Source: Sporothrix humicola (Eukaryota > Ascomycota > Sordariomycetes > Ophiostomatales > Ophiostomataceae). Taken from it: DNA of 56,429 nucleotides. Of the stretch, positions 36,279 to 46,144 are shown one piece after another. Position numbers and translations under genes: made by a program. Within the stretch, counting starts at the first letter, position 1, and each line of letters opens with the position of its first letter. The notes beneath the pieces are model-generated. The model worked only from the letters and a program-made list of their open reading frames with translations. It had not been told where the DNA came from and made no database searches. The stretch is taken from positions 1 through 56,429 of the forward strand of contig WNYE01000143.1 in the NCBI GenBank assembly GCA_021396245.1, written 5' to 3'.

Positions 36279-37003
36279 TTAATTGCTGTCGTACTCTGCA
36301 TGGCTCCTCTTCACTGGTCTCTCCACAGCCTCCATAAACCCGTCGGTTGGCGCAAAATAGAGGGGACGTTGCACAGGGCCGTCGCCGGAGGCAAGGCCAT
36401 CATCGTCCTTGGGAGCCGGGTTCCAGACGCCATTGCTGGCGGCGGCGGCACTTCCAGCGAGCCAACGGCGGAGCGCATCAAGATCACCCGTAAATCCTCT
36501 CTTTCGAGCGGCCTTGACGGCCTCGTCAGCCGCGGCCGCATAGGCAGCAGCCGTCGTTACAGTCTCGGCGTTGGTGATGGCGGCATCGACGCAAGGAGCG
36601 GCAATGCCGCGAGGGAAACGAGCGTTCGCCAGGGCCCCAGCAAGCGCCTGGGCCCGGGCGGGATCTTGGTAGCGCTGGAGGATCGACTCGAGCAGCGGGC
36701 CCGGCGCAGCTGCCTCTGCTTCTGCCTCTGCTTTGGCCTCTGCCTCTTCCTCTTCCTTGATGGGGCCGTCGGCCGCCGTGGTCGTGTCTCGTTCTTGGAG
36801 GCCAAAAGGTTAGTCTGGGAGGAAAGAGGGGGGGAGAAAAGAAAGGCAATGGCACGAGGCATATATGAGGTGGATTTACCAAGCTTGGTGTCCGTGGGGC
36901 AGAAGAGGGTGCTCGTCGCGACTGTGGGACGCTCTTGCTCGGCGGGCTGAATGTTGCCGGGCGTCTCTCCCGAGGGAGTCTCGGCGTTGTGTGTCTGAGA
37001 CAT
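36279..37003 (-). CDS. Ala/Glu-rich protein of unknown function
   Basis: Exons 37003-36880 and 36793-36279, 86-nt intron in phase 1 with a CTAAC branch; 212 aa. Exon 2 is open over 170 codons. It starts with an acidic EEEEAEAKAEAEAEAAAPG segment, then LLESILQRYQDPARAQALAG, ARFPRGIAAP and AADEAVKAARKRG, and ends PVKRSHAEYDSN. The helical, Ala-rich part resembles no family I can name. Exon 1 is Thr/Ser/Glu-rich. Its promoter has ACGCGT (37159), TAAACAT (37194) and GGAAGG (37210), placing it in the same putative regulon as the array to the right. The phase-1 intron is also shared. Confidence 0.7.
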
Positions 37004-37158
37004 ATTGTTGTTGAATCTAGAGTAGATGGTTCGTGAAGTTTGGTTGTTGGATTGCAAGACAAACGAAGAAAAAAAGACAGGAGATGGAAGAGGGGGGATG
37101 AAGTGATTGTGTGAAAATGGAAGCGGAAAGAGGTCGGGGTGAAAAAAATGTCTCGAGG

Positions 37159-37215
37159 ACGCGTTCACTATTTTCGTGCACGAGGAGGACAGGTAAACAT
37201 TCTAAAAGAGGAAGG
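37159..37215 (-). promoter_or_regulatory. ACGCGT / TAAACAT / GGAAGG module
   Basis: ACGCGT at 37159-37164, TAAACAT at 37194-37200, GGAAGG at 37210-37215 (+ strand coordinates), about 155-210 bp upstream of the ATG at 37003. Same order and spacing as the array promoters. Confidence 0.55.
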
Positions 37216-37514
37216 AACAAGGTGGCGAAAAGGCCAATGGTGGGAGAGTAGAAGAGACACAGGCAAAAAGTCAGTAACAGGTGAGCAGTAGGCACGAGTT
37301 CAAGCCGCAAGTAGAGTTGGGTTTTGCAAAAATGTTTTTTTTCCTATTCAACTTTTTTATATTTGTTTCCAAAGCACCTTCGACTCGTAGATTGTATGTT
37401 TGTGTATCTGTATTGACATCGTCAAAACCAATGACATGCTGGTTGTCCAACCGGTTGCTATCCTATCCACCATCTTGGCTCCTCCAATGTCTGCCTCGTC
37501 TGTCTTTCTAAAAT

Positions 37515-38253
37515 CTAATCCACCGCTTCGTTGTCTTCCTCTTCTTCAGCGCTGCCCTCTTGGTTCCTGCTCTTACTTGTGACCTGGCTGACACACCACT
37601 CTAACCCGGCCATGAATTCCTCAAAACTGGTGTCCGGTGAGAGAGTTAAGACAGGAGCAGGTTCGTCAATGCCAATGATTTTGTAGGCCGTGAAGGACTT
37701 GCTATGTCTTGTGGAGTTGATGGGCCTCAGCCTCCGGACGATCTCAGTGCCGAAGCCAATGCCATCGGCAGTATCCCCAGCGGCGACGTCGGCGTCGACG
37801 TCGGTGTCGGCACCAGTGGCAGCAGCTGCGGCAGCCGTGGCGTTGGTGTTGAGAGGGGCGGCAGCCGCCTTGGCCTTGAGAGGAGCAATGGGATGGCCGG
37901 CAGTACAGCGAGCCGAGACAAAAGCCAGGGCGAGGATCTGGATCCTCAAGCCGTGCCGGTACACGCAGACCGGGCATCCCCGGTCAAGGACCCGTGTGCG
38001 TAGTGTTGGCAGAGCAGGCTCTTGTTCTTTGTTCGTGAAAACTCTCCTCGCAATTGCATGAATGGCTGGCAATTGTGCAGTTTGCGGTGTCGTCCTCAGT
38101 ATTGTTCACGCTGTCGTCCACAGTATTGCCCGCTGTGTCGTTGGTATTGTTCACGGTGTCGACGGTGTCGTTCACGGTGGTCGGGGTGTTGCAACCGGCG
38201 CCATCGTCTTCGTCCTCCTCTGCTAATTCTAGGGAAATTCTTGGGGCGATCAT
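37515..38253 (-). CDS. Unrecognised Cys-containing acidic protein, exon structure unresolved
   Basis: ATG at 38253 opens MIAPRISLELAEEDEDDGAG, followed by an Asn/Asp/Thr repeat-like stretch (NDTVDTVNNT..NNTEDDT). The downstream coding part is in the +1 frame: RGCPVCVYRHG and ARCTAGHPI suggest a Cys/His metal site, then an Ala-rich linker, YKIIGIDEPAPVLTL, FEEFMAGLEWCVSQV and an acidic end EEEEDNEAVD. The two frames need either a phase-1 intron (for example a GTTGCA donor to a TTGCCAG acceptor, about 130 nt, which would swallow the Asn/Thr repeats) or a frameshift. Upstream boxes TAAACAT (38503), GGAAGG (38517) and GGAAGGAGCA (38563) match the array promoters; the ACGCGT site is degenerate. 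Confidence 0.45.
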
Positions 38254-38502
38254 GCTGTGTATCGCTTGTTTGACTTTTTAGTTGTAGCCGGTTGCTCGTG
38301 GGTGCGGTATTAGGAAATCTGGATACCAATTATCGGTCGAAAAGGGGGAACGATGGTCGACTGTCGTTTGAATGGAAAGAAGAGGGGTGGGAAGAAAGTT
38401 GCGATAGTTGCGTAAACTGTGAAGAAGCAATAGGGGAAGGCAAAGGGAGCAAAAGAGAGGAAATAGTAAGAGAAGCACATGAATATGCGTGAGAGAATTA
38501 TG

Positions 38503-38572
38503 TAAACATTCAAAATGGAAGGTGCGCGGTGCCGAGAATCGTGATTGGCGGTAGGACAACTGGGAAGGAGCA
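38503..38572 (-). promoter_or_regulatory. Box 1 and Box 2 without a clean ACGCGT
   Basis: TAAACATTCAAAATGGAAGG (38503-38522) and GGAAGGAGCA (38563-38572), 46 bp apart and 250-320 bp upstream of the ATG at 38253. This is the clearest copy of the A-rich core joined to Box 1. Confidence 0.55.
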
Positions 38573-38639
38573 AACGACCAGCAACCAGAATCGGGAGAAC
38601 ACAGGCACAGAAAGAGAAAATGAATCAGTCGACAAGAGC

Positions 38640-38900
38640 ATAATCTTGTGAAATAATTCAGTTTATTTAGAAATAATAATTGATTTGTAAAGTAATGGTT
38701 TGAATTTAAATATGTTTTTATTTTCTAAAATTTTATTTCAATCGAATGGAATAAGAAAAAAAAAGAAAAAATCCCCAAAAATTCGGTGGAAACAAAACTT
38801 ACTTGAATTTTATTTTTGTCCCGTATCAAAACCAATTAAACGAGTTTAGTTGTTTTCCATCATTCTCATTTTCTAGAGTTTAGTAGACGTTTGTCCCCCC
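38640..38900. other. AT-rich intergenic patch
   Basis: Strongly AT-rich with long T and A tracts between two unrelated minus-strand genes. No open frame. Possibly an old repeat hit by C-to-T mutation, or a nucleosome-free spacer; nothing recognisable. Confidence 0.4.
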
Positions 38901-39141
38901 CGAAGAAAAGAAAAAGTGAAGAAAAGTAGATAAATTGCTATCAGATCCCCTCAAGTAACTTGATCAATGCAAGTATGGCAAGACGAGAACCTTCTCCATT
39001 ATCCCCGTCCACAACGTTGCTCTGGCTCTCCACCGCTGTTGGCATTGGACTCGTCTACTTCGGCAGTGCCACTTCGCTCGTCTGTAGGTGTGATATGTTC
39101 GATCGAAGTTGAGCCCGTATCTGGTATTGATGTTCAATTAA

Positions 39142-40439
39142 TCAAACGAAAATGCAGTAACGGGAAAATATGGACTTGTACAAATCGTGCTGGCCGAGTG
39201 CAACCACCACAAGCTGTGGTCCTTGTCCGTTTTCCAAGTCCACCGTACTGTATGTCATATTGTCGCGGAAAATCAGAGGCGGGTCAAGACCTCCATCACT
39301 TTCGTGACCTCCATCACTCCCCTCACTTTCCCCGGCATCACTCCCATTGTCGGGGACAAGATCCGGGACACCGTCGGACTGGGCGGCCTCGAACGATCTG
39401 ACTAAAGGTAGCACCGTTCTGTCAACGGAAGGGGCAGCGGTGAGCTCCTCAAAGCTAAACTCAAACACCCGGAAGACAGGTGCATCCTCATTGCGTGTGT
39501 TGCTCCCTGTGGGGGTTGGGTTTGTGTCGATGTCTGGTAATTGGCATTTGATTAGATAAATTGTTCCAAGAAGCAGACCTGAAAAGGTTGTCGACAAGAT
39601 TTGTACTTACCGGCCTGGTTCGAGGTGCCCGCGGCTGTGTCAACTTGAAGGATAAGGGGGGCAGGATTGCCATCGGCCTCGACATCGCCTTCGGTGACAG
39701 TACTCCCGTGTGCAGGTTCTCCTCCCATAGTTTGAGGTGGAAGTGTAATGCCGGGGACTTCAACTCGGGAGGTTGTGCCGGAAAGATCAACATCGGTCTC
39801 GACATTTTCCTCGGCGACAGTATTCTGGCGTGGAAAAACCCCTCCCCGATTGGAAGTGTGTTAAGTGTGTTGTTCGAGATTTCAATAGCAACTTGGTTGT
39901 GTTCTTCTTTTCCACCTTCTCCAGCAGCTTCAACTTTGGCTTCAGCCCCGGCCTTGGCCTCAGCCTCAGCGTCACCGGCAGCAGCAGGCGTGGCGGCATC
40001 ATCTTCGTGATTGTGATTGTGATTGTGATTGTGATTGTGATGGTTGATGGGGGCGCCGGAAGTACCTTGATCGTAAGGGGTGTAGCTTGAATCTGGCATT
40101 GCATCGAATCAGCAAAATGTTGAAGAAGATTAATTGAAAAGATCAGAGCGTGTACTTACGGGTCTCGCCAGTTTTCTCAGCTTGGAGGCCATCCCCGCTC
40201 GTCAGCATGAAGCTGGCACTACGGACGTCGTTCGTGATCGGCTCGGCCTGCAACCGCGACGCCGGGATCGTAGTGATTGTGACTTCAGTTTTGATCTCAA
40301 CGGCCGAGTTTGTCCACCCAAACACGGTGACTGTGAGGATGGCAACGTGGTGCACACCAGATGGAGCGGTGGTTGGATCATATTCCAGAATGCCACCGCT
40401 GTAGCTGCACGCACTGCAGACGCAAGAGGGAGTCTCCAT
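39142..40439 (-). CDS. Four-exon acidic protein with His-Asn repeat and VPDLVPD tail
   Basis: Exons 40439-40160, 40092-39893, 39824-39611, 39533-39142; phases agree and give 361 aa. It begins METPSCVCSACSYSGG, a possible small Cys cluster. Exon 2 encodes HNHNHNHNHNH from a 6-bp repeat (about 40007-40047), then an Ala/Glu-rich stretch. Exon 3 has an internal duplication (NTVAEENVETDVD and STVTEGDVEADG). Exon 4 has GVPDLVPDNGSDAGESEGSD, the acidic core of the tail found in the genes at 42-48 kb, so this is a longer relative of that family. The second intron uses a non-standard GTTGCT donor and is the weakest part. The promoter has GACGCGTC (40586) and both boxes. Confidence 0.68.
40007..40047. 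repeat. GTGATT hexanucleotide microsatellite
   Basis: About six tandem copies of GTGATT (+ strand), which on the coding strand encode alternating His-Asn. In-frame, so copy-number change would only lengthen or shorten the His-Asn stretch. Confidence 0.75.
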
Positions 40440-40585
40440 TTGGACAATGCCTTTGGTTTTATCGCACTCCAGATGTTGTTGGAGAGAAAGGAAGCTCGAA
40501 AAAAGATAAAGATATTGAGGAGACGCCAAATGTCGAATAGGTAGAGAGGAAGAAGGAGGCCAGGAAACACGAAGTGGGATGGACA

Positions 40586-40690
40586 GACGCGTCGAGTAAT
40601 CTTTTTTCTTGTGTGGGAAGGAAAGGAATAAACATGTCCAAAGGGGAGGGAGCGACCCTCTCTGAGAGCATGATAAAAACGGAAGGGGCA
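40586..40690 (-). promoter_or_regulatory. GACGCGTC plus Box 1 and Box 2 of the 39.1-40.4 kb gene
   Basis: GACGCGTC 40586-40593, TAAACAT 40629-40635, GGAGGGAGCGA from 40645, GGAAGGGGCA from 40681. The ATG is at 40439, so the palindrome is about 150 bp upstream. Confidence 0.6.
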
Positions 40691-40779
40691 AACGGGCACA
40701 AAGAAGACGACGCGGCCCTGAATAACCGTCTCGGGGAATGGCCGGCCCACGTCTGAAAAGAAAGCAGAGCAGCCGCCAG

Positions 40780-40959
40780 TGTCGCAACAGGCGCAGCAAC
40801 TTTCTCCGGCCATCGCCCCGGCCCGGACTGTGTTGGGATTTGTGTCTGACGGTTGTCAATACCAGCCAGACGGAGGAGGACTAGGTTTGAGAACATCTGG
40901 GCTTGACTTACCGGAATCGACACAGCGGACCATAGCACATGAAGACACTGATCAAACAT
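40780..40959 (-). pseudogene. Possible decayed array member, exon 1 plus splice donor
   Basis: ATG at 40959 opens MFDQCLHVLWSAVSIP, ending at a good GTAAGT donor (40911). Downstream, MAGESCCACCDTGG resembles the METPSCVCSACSYSGG start of the next gene, but no frame continues convincingly and the region runs into that gene's promoter. The upstream module is also degenerate (GACACATC at 41102, intact GGAAGGAGCGA at 41171, GGAAAGAGCACC at 41201). Best read as a dead copy. Confidence 0.35.
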
Positions 40960-41101
40960 GGCTGCGGCACCCAACAGCGGAGGTGGATGTCAAGATGATA
41001 AATAGGGAGGGTAAAGGATCGAGGGTCAAAATAAAACACTTTTGCAGAGGGAGGGCAAAAAGGACGAGAGAAGAGTGAATGAGGGGACGGAATAAAAGAG
41101 A

Positions 41102-41212
41102 GACACATCGAATTTTTTCTTGTCATTTTCTTTTGTGCGTGTGCGAGAGCACCATAAATATTGTAGAAACGGAAGGAGCGACGAGACTTGCTCAAAAAAT
41201 GGAAAGAGCACC
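41102..41212 (-). promoter_or_regulatory. Degenerate array promoter
   Basis: GACACATC (41102) in place of GACGCGTC, then TAAATAT (41155), GGAAGGAGCGACG (41171) and GGAAAGAGCACC (41201). Spacing is as in the intact promoters; the palindrome is lost by two changes. Confidence 0.5.
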
Positions 41213-41478
41213 AGTCACTACACGTGATATCATTTAGGCGTCGCACGTATTCACTTCTGGAACTTTGCATGCCTTGTTCTTTACTTCCGACCTGTTCATA
41301 AAGGCATTCCTTCGTGTCATTGTTCTTTTGTGATGCAATAATTGTTGTTCATCAGGAAGCACCAAGTTCTTCCTATTGTCTCCATCCTTGCACCATCGAC
41401 CGCTGTTCTCAGATGATTCCTCTGTACCAATCTTGCAGCAACAGTGGAGCTATCCTAAACATTATCCTGACCACTGCT

Positions 41479-41853
41479 TCACTCACTCTCCGTGCCATTA
41501 TTTGGCACAAGATCGGGTACGGGATCGGTAGTTTCGATGCCCGCCTGATCACTGAGGAATCCGATATATCTGATTTCGCAAAGTAGGTTTCGACGGCCGA
41601 AATGGGAACATCAAAGTCTTCGGGGTCTTTGATATCGCTCTTAGAATCGGATTCTGACCCAACGCTTCAGAGTCTCTTCCGCTTAGGCGCCAAGTACACT
41701 CATTACTATCCGTTGACCACGTATCATCTTGCTCGTCGGGACCGTGTGCTGCTGCTGACCATGGTTATCTGCAGAGGCAGCCAATACAGCTGCACCGTCC
41801 GGGATCTCTGAGGTAGTCGTTTCTTCTTTCTCGATATTAACAGCACGAGACAT
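41479..41853 (-). pseudogene. Broken array member with DTWST motif and acidic tail
   Basis: ATG at 41853 starts MSRAVNIEKEETTTSEIPDG. Family blocks then appear in three different frames: DEQDDTWSTDSNECTWRLSG, next SESDSKSDIKDPEDFDVPIS with AVETYFAKSD, and finally DPVPDLVPNNGTESE before TGA at 41479. Further family-like residues (SSGQDN) lie beyond that stop. At least two frameshifts and an early stop mark it as dead. No ACGCGT or GGAAGGAGCGA module lies in the roughly 200 bp upstream. Confidence 0.62.
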
Positions 41854-42051
41854 GCTGTCTTGTTCGTTATAATTCACTTGGCCATTGGGTATTTACTGTG
41901 TCATTGTCGTGTATGTATCTATTGTCTCGGTTCCATTCCAGGCGATGCCAAAAGACGGCGGAAACATTTATCAATCCTTCTTCGTTCTTACTCCCATGCT
42001 CTGACCCCCGTAATGGTTACTCCATCATTCTGTGCCCGGCACGAAACGGTT

Positions 42052-42667
42052 TCAGGCACCATCTTCGTCACTACCTTCTTCGCCATCTGTACAGTGATCC
42101 GACACAAGGCCCATATTGTCAGCTCCTGTCTGATCATTAGCAGGGCTAAAAGCCGCCCCGATCTCCCGGAGCACGTATTCCACGGCCGATGTAGGGACGT
42201 AAAAGTTGGAGCCCTTGCCACGGGACCCAGGGTCATCGACATCACTGCCGGACTCGGAGCTCGACTCAAAGTTTGCAGCATCCCTTCCACCGATACTGGA
42301 GGTGCTCGCATTTACATCGGTGGACCAAGTACCGTCGTCTTCTTCACATTCGTGGGCTGGCGACGGGCAGTTAGTTCCGGACAATGGGTGCATGTGCTGA
42401 ATCTGAGAGCTTACTTGAATAATTGTTTTCGACATCATTACAGCTTTCAGCAGATGGATTCCCGTCAGAGGCTCCATTCAGACCGGCAACTGTCGATGTG
42501 CAGGTCTTGGTATCGGCTGGACCTGGCCGGCTGCTCTCAGTGGTAGAAGGCTCGGTGGGAGAAGGCTCGGTGGTAGCATCTTTGTCGGCCACTCTGTTCG
42601 ATTTGTTGGATGTGGCAGAGCTCTCCCTGGCGTGACTAACGTCCGCCCCTTGATTTCCGCTGCTCAT
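42052..42667 (-). CDS. Array gene, DTWST-type with acidic tail
   Basis: Exons 42667-42415 and 42356-42052; 58-nt GTAAGC intron, phase 1, textbook CTAAC branch; 185 aa. Exon 1 is Ser/Thr/Asn/Glu-rich and disordered. Exon 2 opens with CEEDDGTWSTDVNASTSSIG, then an acidic Ser-rich stretch, FYVPTSAVEYVLREIG (a predicted helix conserved in all type-1 members) and the tail LVSDHCTDGEEGSDEDGA. No signal peptide, membrane segment or known domain; strongly acidic overall. Neighbours on both sides are paralogues in the same orientation. Its promoter is interrupted by a 15-bp minisatellite. Confidence 0.78.
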
Positions 42668-42827
42668 CGTGTCGCCTATGAGGCTCTGCGGAGAGCCTGT
42701 AGTGTAAATGTCGATTAGATTGAGTGTGTTCAGACAGTGTCGATATCAACGAACGGGAACAGTAGTCGAAGACGAGATATTTGTAAAGACGAAAGAAGAA
42801 CGCATACAGCAGGTGAAAGTATGGAAG

Positions 42828-43093
42828 GACGCGTCGAATAATTTTTTCCCCCTCGTTTACCCACGAAGAAGATACCCAAATAAGATACCCACGAAGAAGA
42901 TACCCAAATAGGATACCCACGAAGAAGATACCCAAATAGGATACCCACGAAGAAGATACCCGCGAAGAAGATACCCACGAAGAAGATACCCACGAAGAAG
43001 ATACACACGAAGAAGATACCAACGAAGAAGATGCGCAAACATTTCATATGCGGAAGGTGCGATGATGGGAAGACAGGAAGCGGCAGGAGCACC
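42828..43093 (-). promoter_or_regulatory. Array promoter split by a minisatellite
   Basis: GACGCGTC at 42828-42835, CAAACAT at 43036, GGAAGGTGCGATG at 43052, GGCAGGAGCACC at 43082. The palindrome and Box 1 are 224 bp apart instead of about 45-60; subtracting the roughly 174-bp repeat restores about 50 bp. Confidence 0.6.
42858..43031. repeat. 15-bp/13-bp minisatellite
   Basis: Units of ACCCACGAAGAAGAT (15 bp) alternate three times with a 13-bp ACCCAAATARGAT variant, followed by six further 15-bp units with single changes. All three minus-strand frames stay open across it, producing spurious Ser/Val/Gly-Tyr-Phe repeat ORFs. It lies inside a promoter module, between the palindrome and Box 1. 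Confidence 0.9.
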
Positions 43094-43346
43094 GTATAAC
43101 CACCGAAATTTTGTCACGGCTTCATTTTGTTTTCACTGTTGGGCTACTTCTTTCATGACAATCATGTCTAGGCAGGAGTCGATTGTAGCTGAATATGTGT
43201 GTTTTGATTTATTCTTTCTCTCCATCGAGATTTCCATTGAGCTGGTGACTTAGCATCGTGTCTCCCATTTGAGGACTGTTGCGCCTCGTTTCTCACCATC
43301 CCCGCCCAAGTCATATTGTTCCCTCCTTCAAATTTTCTACCTCTTT

Positions 43347-43644
43347 TCAGCCCCATGTCAAGATCTGAAGCATCTTCAACTCTATCAGAAAGAGATATGT
43401 GTTAGACGGTTGAAGGCAGGCGGGGTCTGAAGAATTGGGACTGCTACTTACCGAACAGTACTTTGTCTGCGTTCCCGCCGCGCACAAGAGAGTCAGCGGC
43501 CACCGGCCTCCCCAAATCTCGCCAGAAGTCGATGCTTTCATGGCGGTTCCATTCAAGTCTGGCATGTCGCTTGCCCACAGGATCAGCGGAGTCGTCCTCG
43601 ACGCTCTTTCCAGTGTCGTCCCTCATGCCATTGGCGGCATACAT
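43347..43644 (-). CDS. Short array gene with truncated exon 2
   Basis: Exons 43644-43452 and 43381-43347; 75 aa. The intron has a GTAAGT donor, CTAAC branch and phase 1, like the rest of the array. Exon 1 (MYAANGMRDDTGKSVEDDSA, then RLEWNRHESIDFWRDLG) is more ordered than the others. Exon 2 adds only LKMLQILTWG, without DTWST or acidic tail. An intact promoter module lies at 43955-44056, separated from the ATG by a repeated leader. It is either a new small protein made from the array's promoter and exon 1, or a truncated copy. Confidence 0.5.
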
Positions 43645-43679
43645 TTTAATCGTGGTGTGTCGAGGAAGGACGAACCGAC

Positions 43680-43870
43680 AATGGTAGGAAACCGAGGATT
43701 AAAGGACGAAAATAACGTCGCCTTCCGTGTTTGTGTGCCTTCGAAGATGAAGGATGGACACCATGTCGGGAACTGTAGGTTAAAGGAACCCACCACCGAA
43801 TGTAGGAAAACGAGGATTGAAAGAACAACCGACGTAGGTAGGGAAACGGGGGTTAAAAGACGTAAATGTC
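43680..43870. repeat. Degenerate repeats in the leader of the short gene
   Basis: Three to four imperfect copies of a GTAGGAAACGAGGATTAAAAGACG-like unit (near 43684, 43767, 43801 and 43837). They account for the unusually long distance between promoter and ATG. Some end in a GACG or ACGT that resembles half of the GACGCGTC palindrome. Confidence 0.5.
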
Positions 43871-43954
43871 ATAAAAAAAAATCGAGGCAAGTCACCTTGT
43901 CAGAATGATTGGTGGTCAAAAGGGAAAAGACAAAAGAAAGAAAAGAGGTGGGAA

Positions 43955-44056
43955 GACGCGTCAAAAAATGTTTTTGGTTTGTGGGAAGGGACAATATCGT
44001 AGAAATGGCAGAAGAGGAAGGAGCGATGGCGGCAAGTAAAAGAGGCAGGAGCACCA
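43955..44056 (-). promoter_or_regulatory. GACGCGTC plus Box 1 and Box 2
   Basis: GACGCGTC 43955-43962, GGAAGGAGCGATGG 44017, GGCAGGAGCACC 44044. Palindrome to Box 1 is 62 bp, Box 1 to Box 2 is 27 bp. Confidence 0.6.
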
Positions 44057-44530
44057 CGTCCACGCGAAAAAATTCGGCGAGGCCGTTCTCAATTTACCGA
44101 GAAGAATTTCGACGACAAAGAAATTATATCGTTGGCGATATGATTATGAACGTATTTGCATGTATTAATTGATAAACGATGGATGCCGCAACTTCGAGTA
44201 TGACTTCGATATGCTTTATTCTGGCACTTCCCAATCCTCCGTGCTTTGTTTGGGGGGTCTTTCAATGATGCGCCCATGATGGCCCATTCACTGCCCTAGT
44301 CCTCAAAGGCTGGCTTATTATCTGTTCGAAGTGCTTTTGGGAGGAGGAAATCCATATGTCACCATGTCGTTTCAGTGATTGGGTATGATGTTAAATTTTG
44401 ATCACAATGAATCCCACCACTTGCCGTTGTCCCTTGCAACATTATTTTCCGCACCTCAAGTTTAAGAATGACATCCTCTCATAAAACGCCACAATTTTCG
44501 TCCATCGTGGATTGCGTATCAATCTTCTTC

Positions 44531-44838
44531 TTAGTCTTCTTCATCTTCCTCATCTTCTTCGTCCTCGTCTTCATTGTCCACACTGCCATCGCTATCGGTG
44601 CCATGATAGGATACGAGGTCTGGAACCTCACTATCCGTGTACGGAGCCACCGCTTCTGGCTCACAAAACTCATTCAGAAGATAGACGATGGCTGCCCGGG
44701 GGATGTCGAGAAGTGGATTGCGACAAGCGGGGCGCTCGTCGGAGTCGGAGGTTTCGTCTTCAGAATCCTCGAAGTCAACATTGATGCTCAAACAGCTCGA
44801 GTTGTAAAGTTGGAGCCCTTAGACTGGGTCTAACTGGG
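44531..44838 (-). pseudogene. Exon-2 remnant with acidic tail
   Basis: Open from just after a TAA: LQLYNSSCLSINVDFEDSED, then LLDIPRAAIVYLLNEFCEPE, DSEVPDLVSYHGTDSDGS and an Asp/Glu run to the stop. It aligns with exon 2 of the gene at 45.1 kb from shortly after the Trp of DTWST; the Trp and Thr positions are Gly and stop here. There is no exon 1, no ATG and no promoter module before the next gene. A 5'-truncated tandem copy. Confidence 0.6.
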
Positions 44839-45077
44839 CTCGACGCCACCGTTATTAGATTTGTTTGGGCTGCAATGGACGCTCGCAGTGTTCAATTTGT
44901 CTTTAAGAGATCATGCATCCTTATTTTCGTAACAAGATGGAAAGTCAATAATGATAGCATCTTCAACTGGTGTGTTACTGTCCATTTTGGTTAATCTCTG
45001 CCAGAAATGGGTTCTGTTCATCTCAAATATACCCTTTGCCTCCTTCCAAACTGACCATTCCCGTATAGATCATCAAT

Positions 45078-45705
45078 TCACCCCTCATGTTCTTCTTGCT
45101 CAGACCCGTTGTCCTCACTGTCTTCACTCTCAGATCCATGATCCGAGACAAGATCCGGGACTTCATTGTCCATAACAGGAGCAACGACACCCGGCTCGCA
45201 GAATTCATGGAGGAGGTAGACAACTGCAGCTGGCGGGATGTCTAAGTATTGGTTCCGCCGAGCAGGCTCTGCATCCTCACCCTCGAAGTCAGATGAGGTC
45301 TCAGTGTCGGAATGGCCGTCTCGGCCGTCGATGCTGGAATCGCCGGAGTTGCATTGTGTGGACCAGGTATCCTCGTCGTCGTCTGGTTGGGCTGATATTT
45401 TGTTAGATTGTGAAGCTGGCAGAGGAGACACAGAAGTATCTGGATTTCTGCTTACATGGCTTACTGGTCGAAGTGTTTTCTTCCGGCTTAGCAGTGCCAG
45501 TGGTACCCGAAGAGTTGGGGACCGATGCGCCTGTCGTATCAGACGCACTGCTCGAAGCATTGGCATCGCTGTTGCTCTCAGCTGAAGAGTCATTTTCTTG
45601 AGATTTGCAGGTGGAATTCTCGTTGCTACTTGGGCAACTCCTGTTGCTGTCAGTAGACTTGGACTTCTCAATGTTTTTAGGGTTTCCCCCGCCCGTGGCT
45701 GCCAT
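45078..45705 (-). CDS. Array gene, DTWST-type with VPDLVSD tail
   Basis: Exons 45705-45465 and 45391-45078; 184 aa. There are two possible GTAAGC donors (45464 or 45455), both phase 1, so the product could differ by three residues. Exon 1 is a Ser/Asn/Thr-rich disordered stretch. Exon 2: PDDDEDTWSTQCNSGDSSID, then Asp/Glu/Ser, YLDIPPAAVVYLLHEFCEPG (helix) and DNEVPDLVSDHGSESEDSED. Acidic throughout, no known domain. The module at 45832-45931 lies 130-225 bp upstream. One of the three cleanest type-1 members. Confidence 0.8.
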
Positions 45706-45831
45706 ATTGTTGGCGTAGAAAAGCCGGCTTGCCGATATTGAAAGGAAATTGTGATTCGGGACGTCCACAGAGTAAAACGAGTAGTGATATAACAGAGAAA
45801 GGTCAAGTTGAAGAGAAGAGAAATATTAAAA

Positions 45832-45931
45832 GACGCGTCAATCATATTTTCCATGTTTTTGCTTGCAAAAGAACACTTCAAATGCGGAAGGCACGATGGA
45901 CGGAGAACGGGTGAGGAAGGGGAAAGAGCAC
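45832..45931 (-). promoter_or_regulatory. GACGCGTC plus Box 1 and Box 2
   Basis: GACGCGTC 45832-45839, CACTTCAAATGCGGAAGG leading into GGAAGGCACGATGG (45886), GGAAAGAGCAC (45921). Palindrome to Box 1 is 54 bp, to the ATG about 130 bp. Confidence 0.6.
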
Positions 45932-46144
45932 AGCTCCACCATAAGAAGCAGACTTAGTTATCCACATTGACGCCATGAGAGACGAGTGTATCGTCAGGAT
46001 ATCATTTTGTTTCGTCAAGGTTCACATGAAGTGCAAGGCGTGGCTATGATTGAGTATCCATCATTGTCTTTTATTAAACAATCACATTATCTCCATTGTT
46101 TCCGCTTGCAACCACTTCCAATGTATTCTGGACAGCGCGCAGTC

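Noticed and set aside
40459..40974. 171-aa minus-strand open frame over the promoter of the 39.1 kb gene
   Set aside because: Contains the conserved promoter module in its body; no paralogue has coding sequence there.
42858..43031. Possible CRISPR-like array
   Set aside because: Units are directly adjacent with no unique spacers, and the genome is eukaryotic.
42636..43117. Open frames with repeated Ser/Val or Gly-Tyr-Leu-Arg units on the minus strand
   Set aside because: They are translations of the 15/13-bp minisatellite in a promoter; all three frames are open because the units lack stops.
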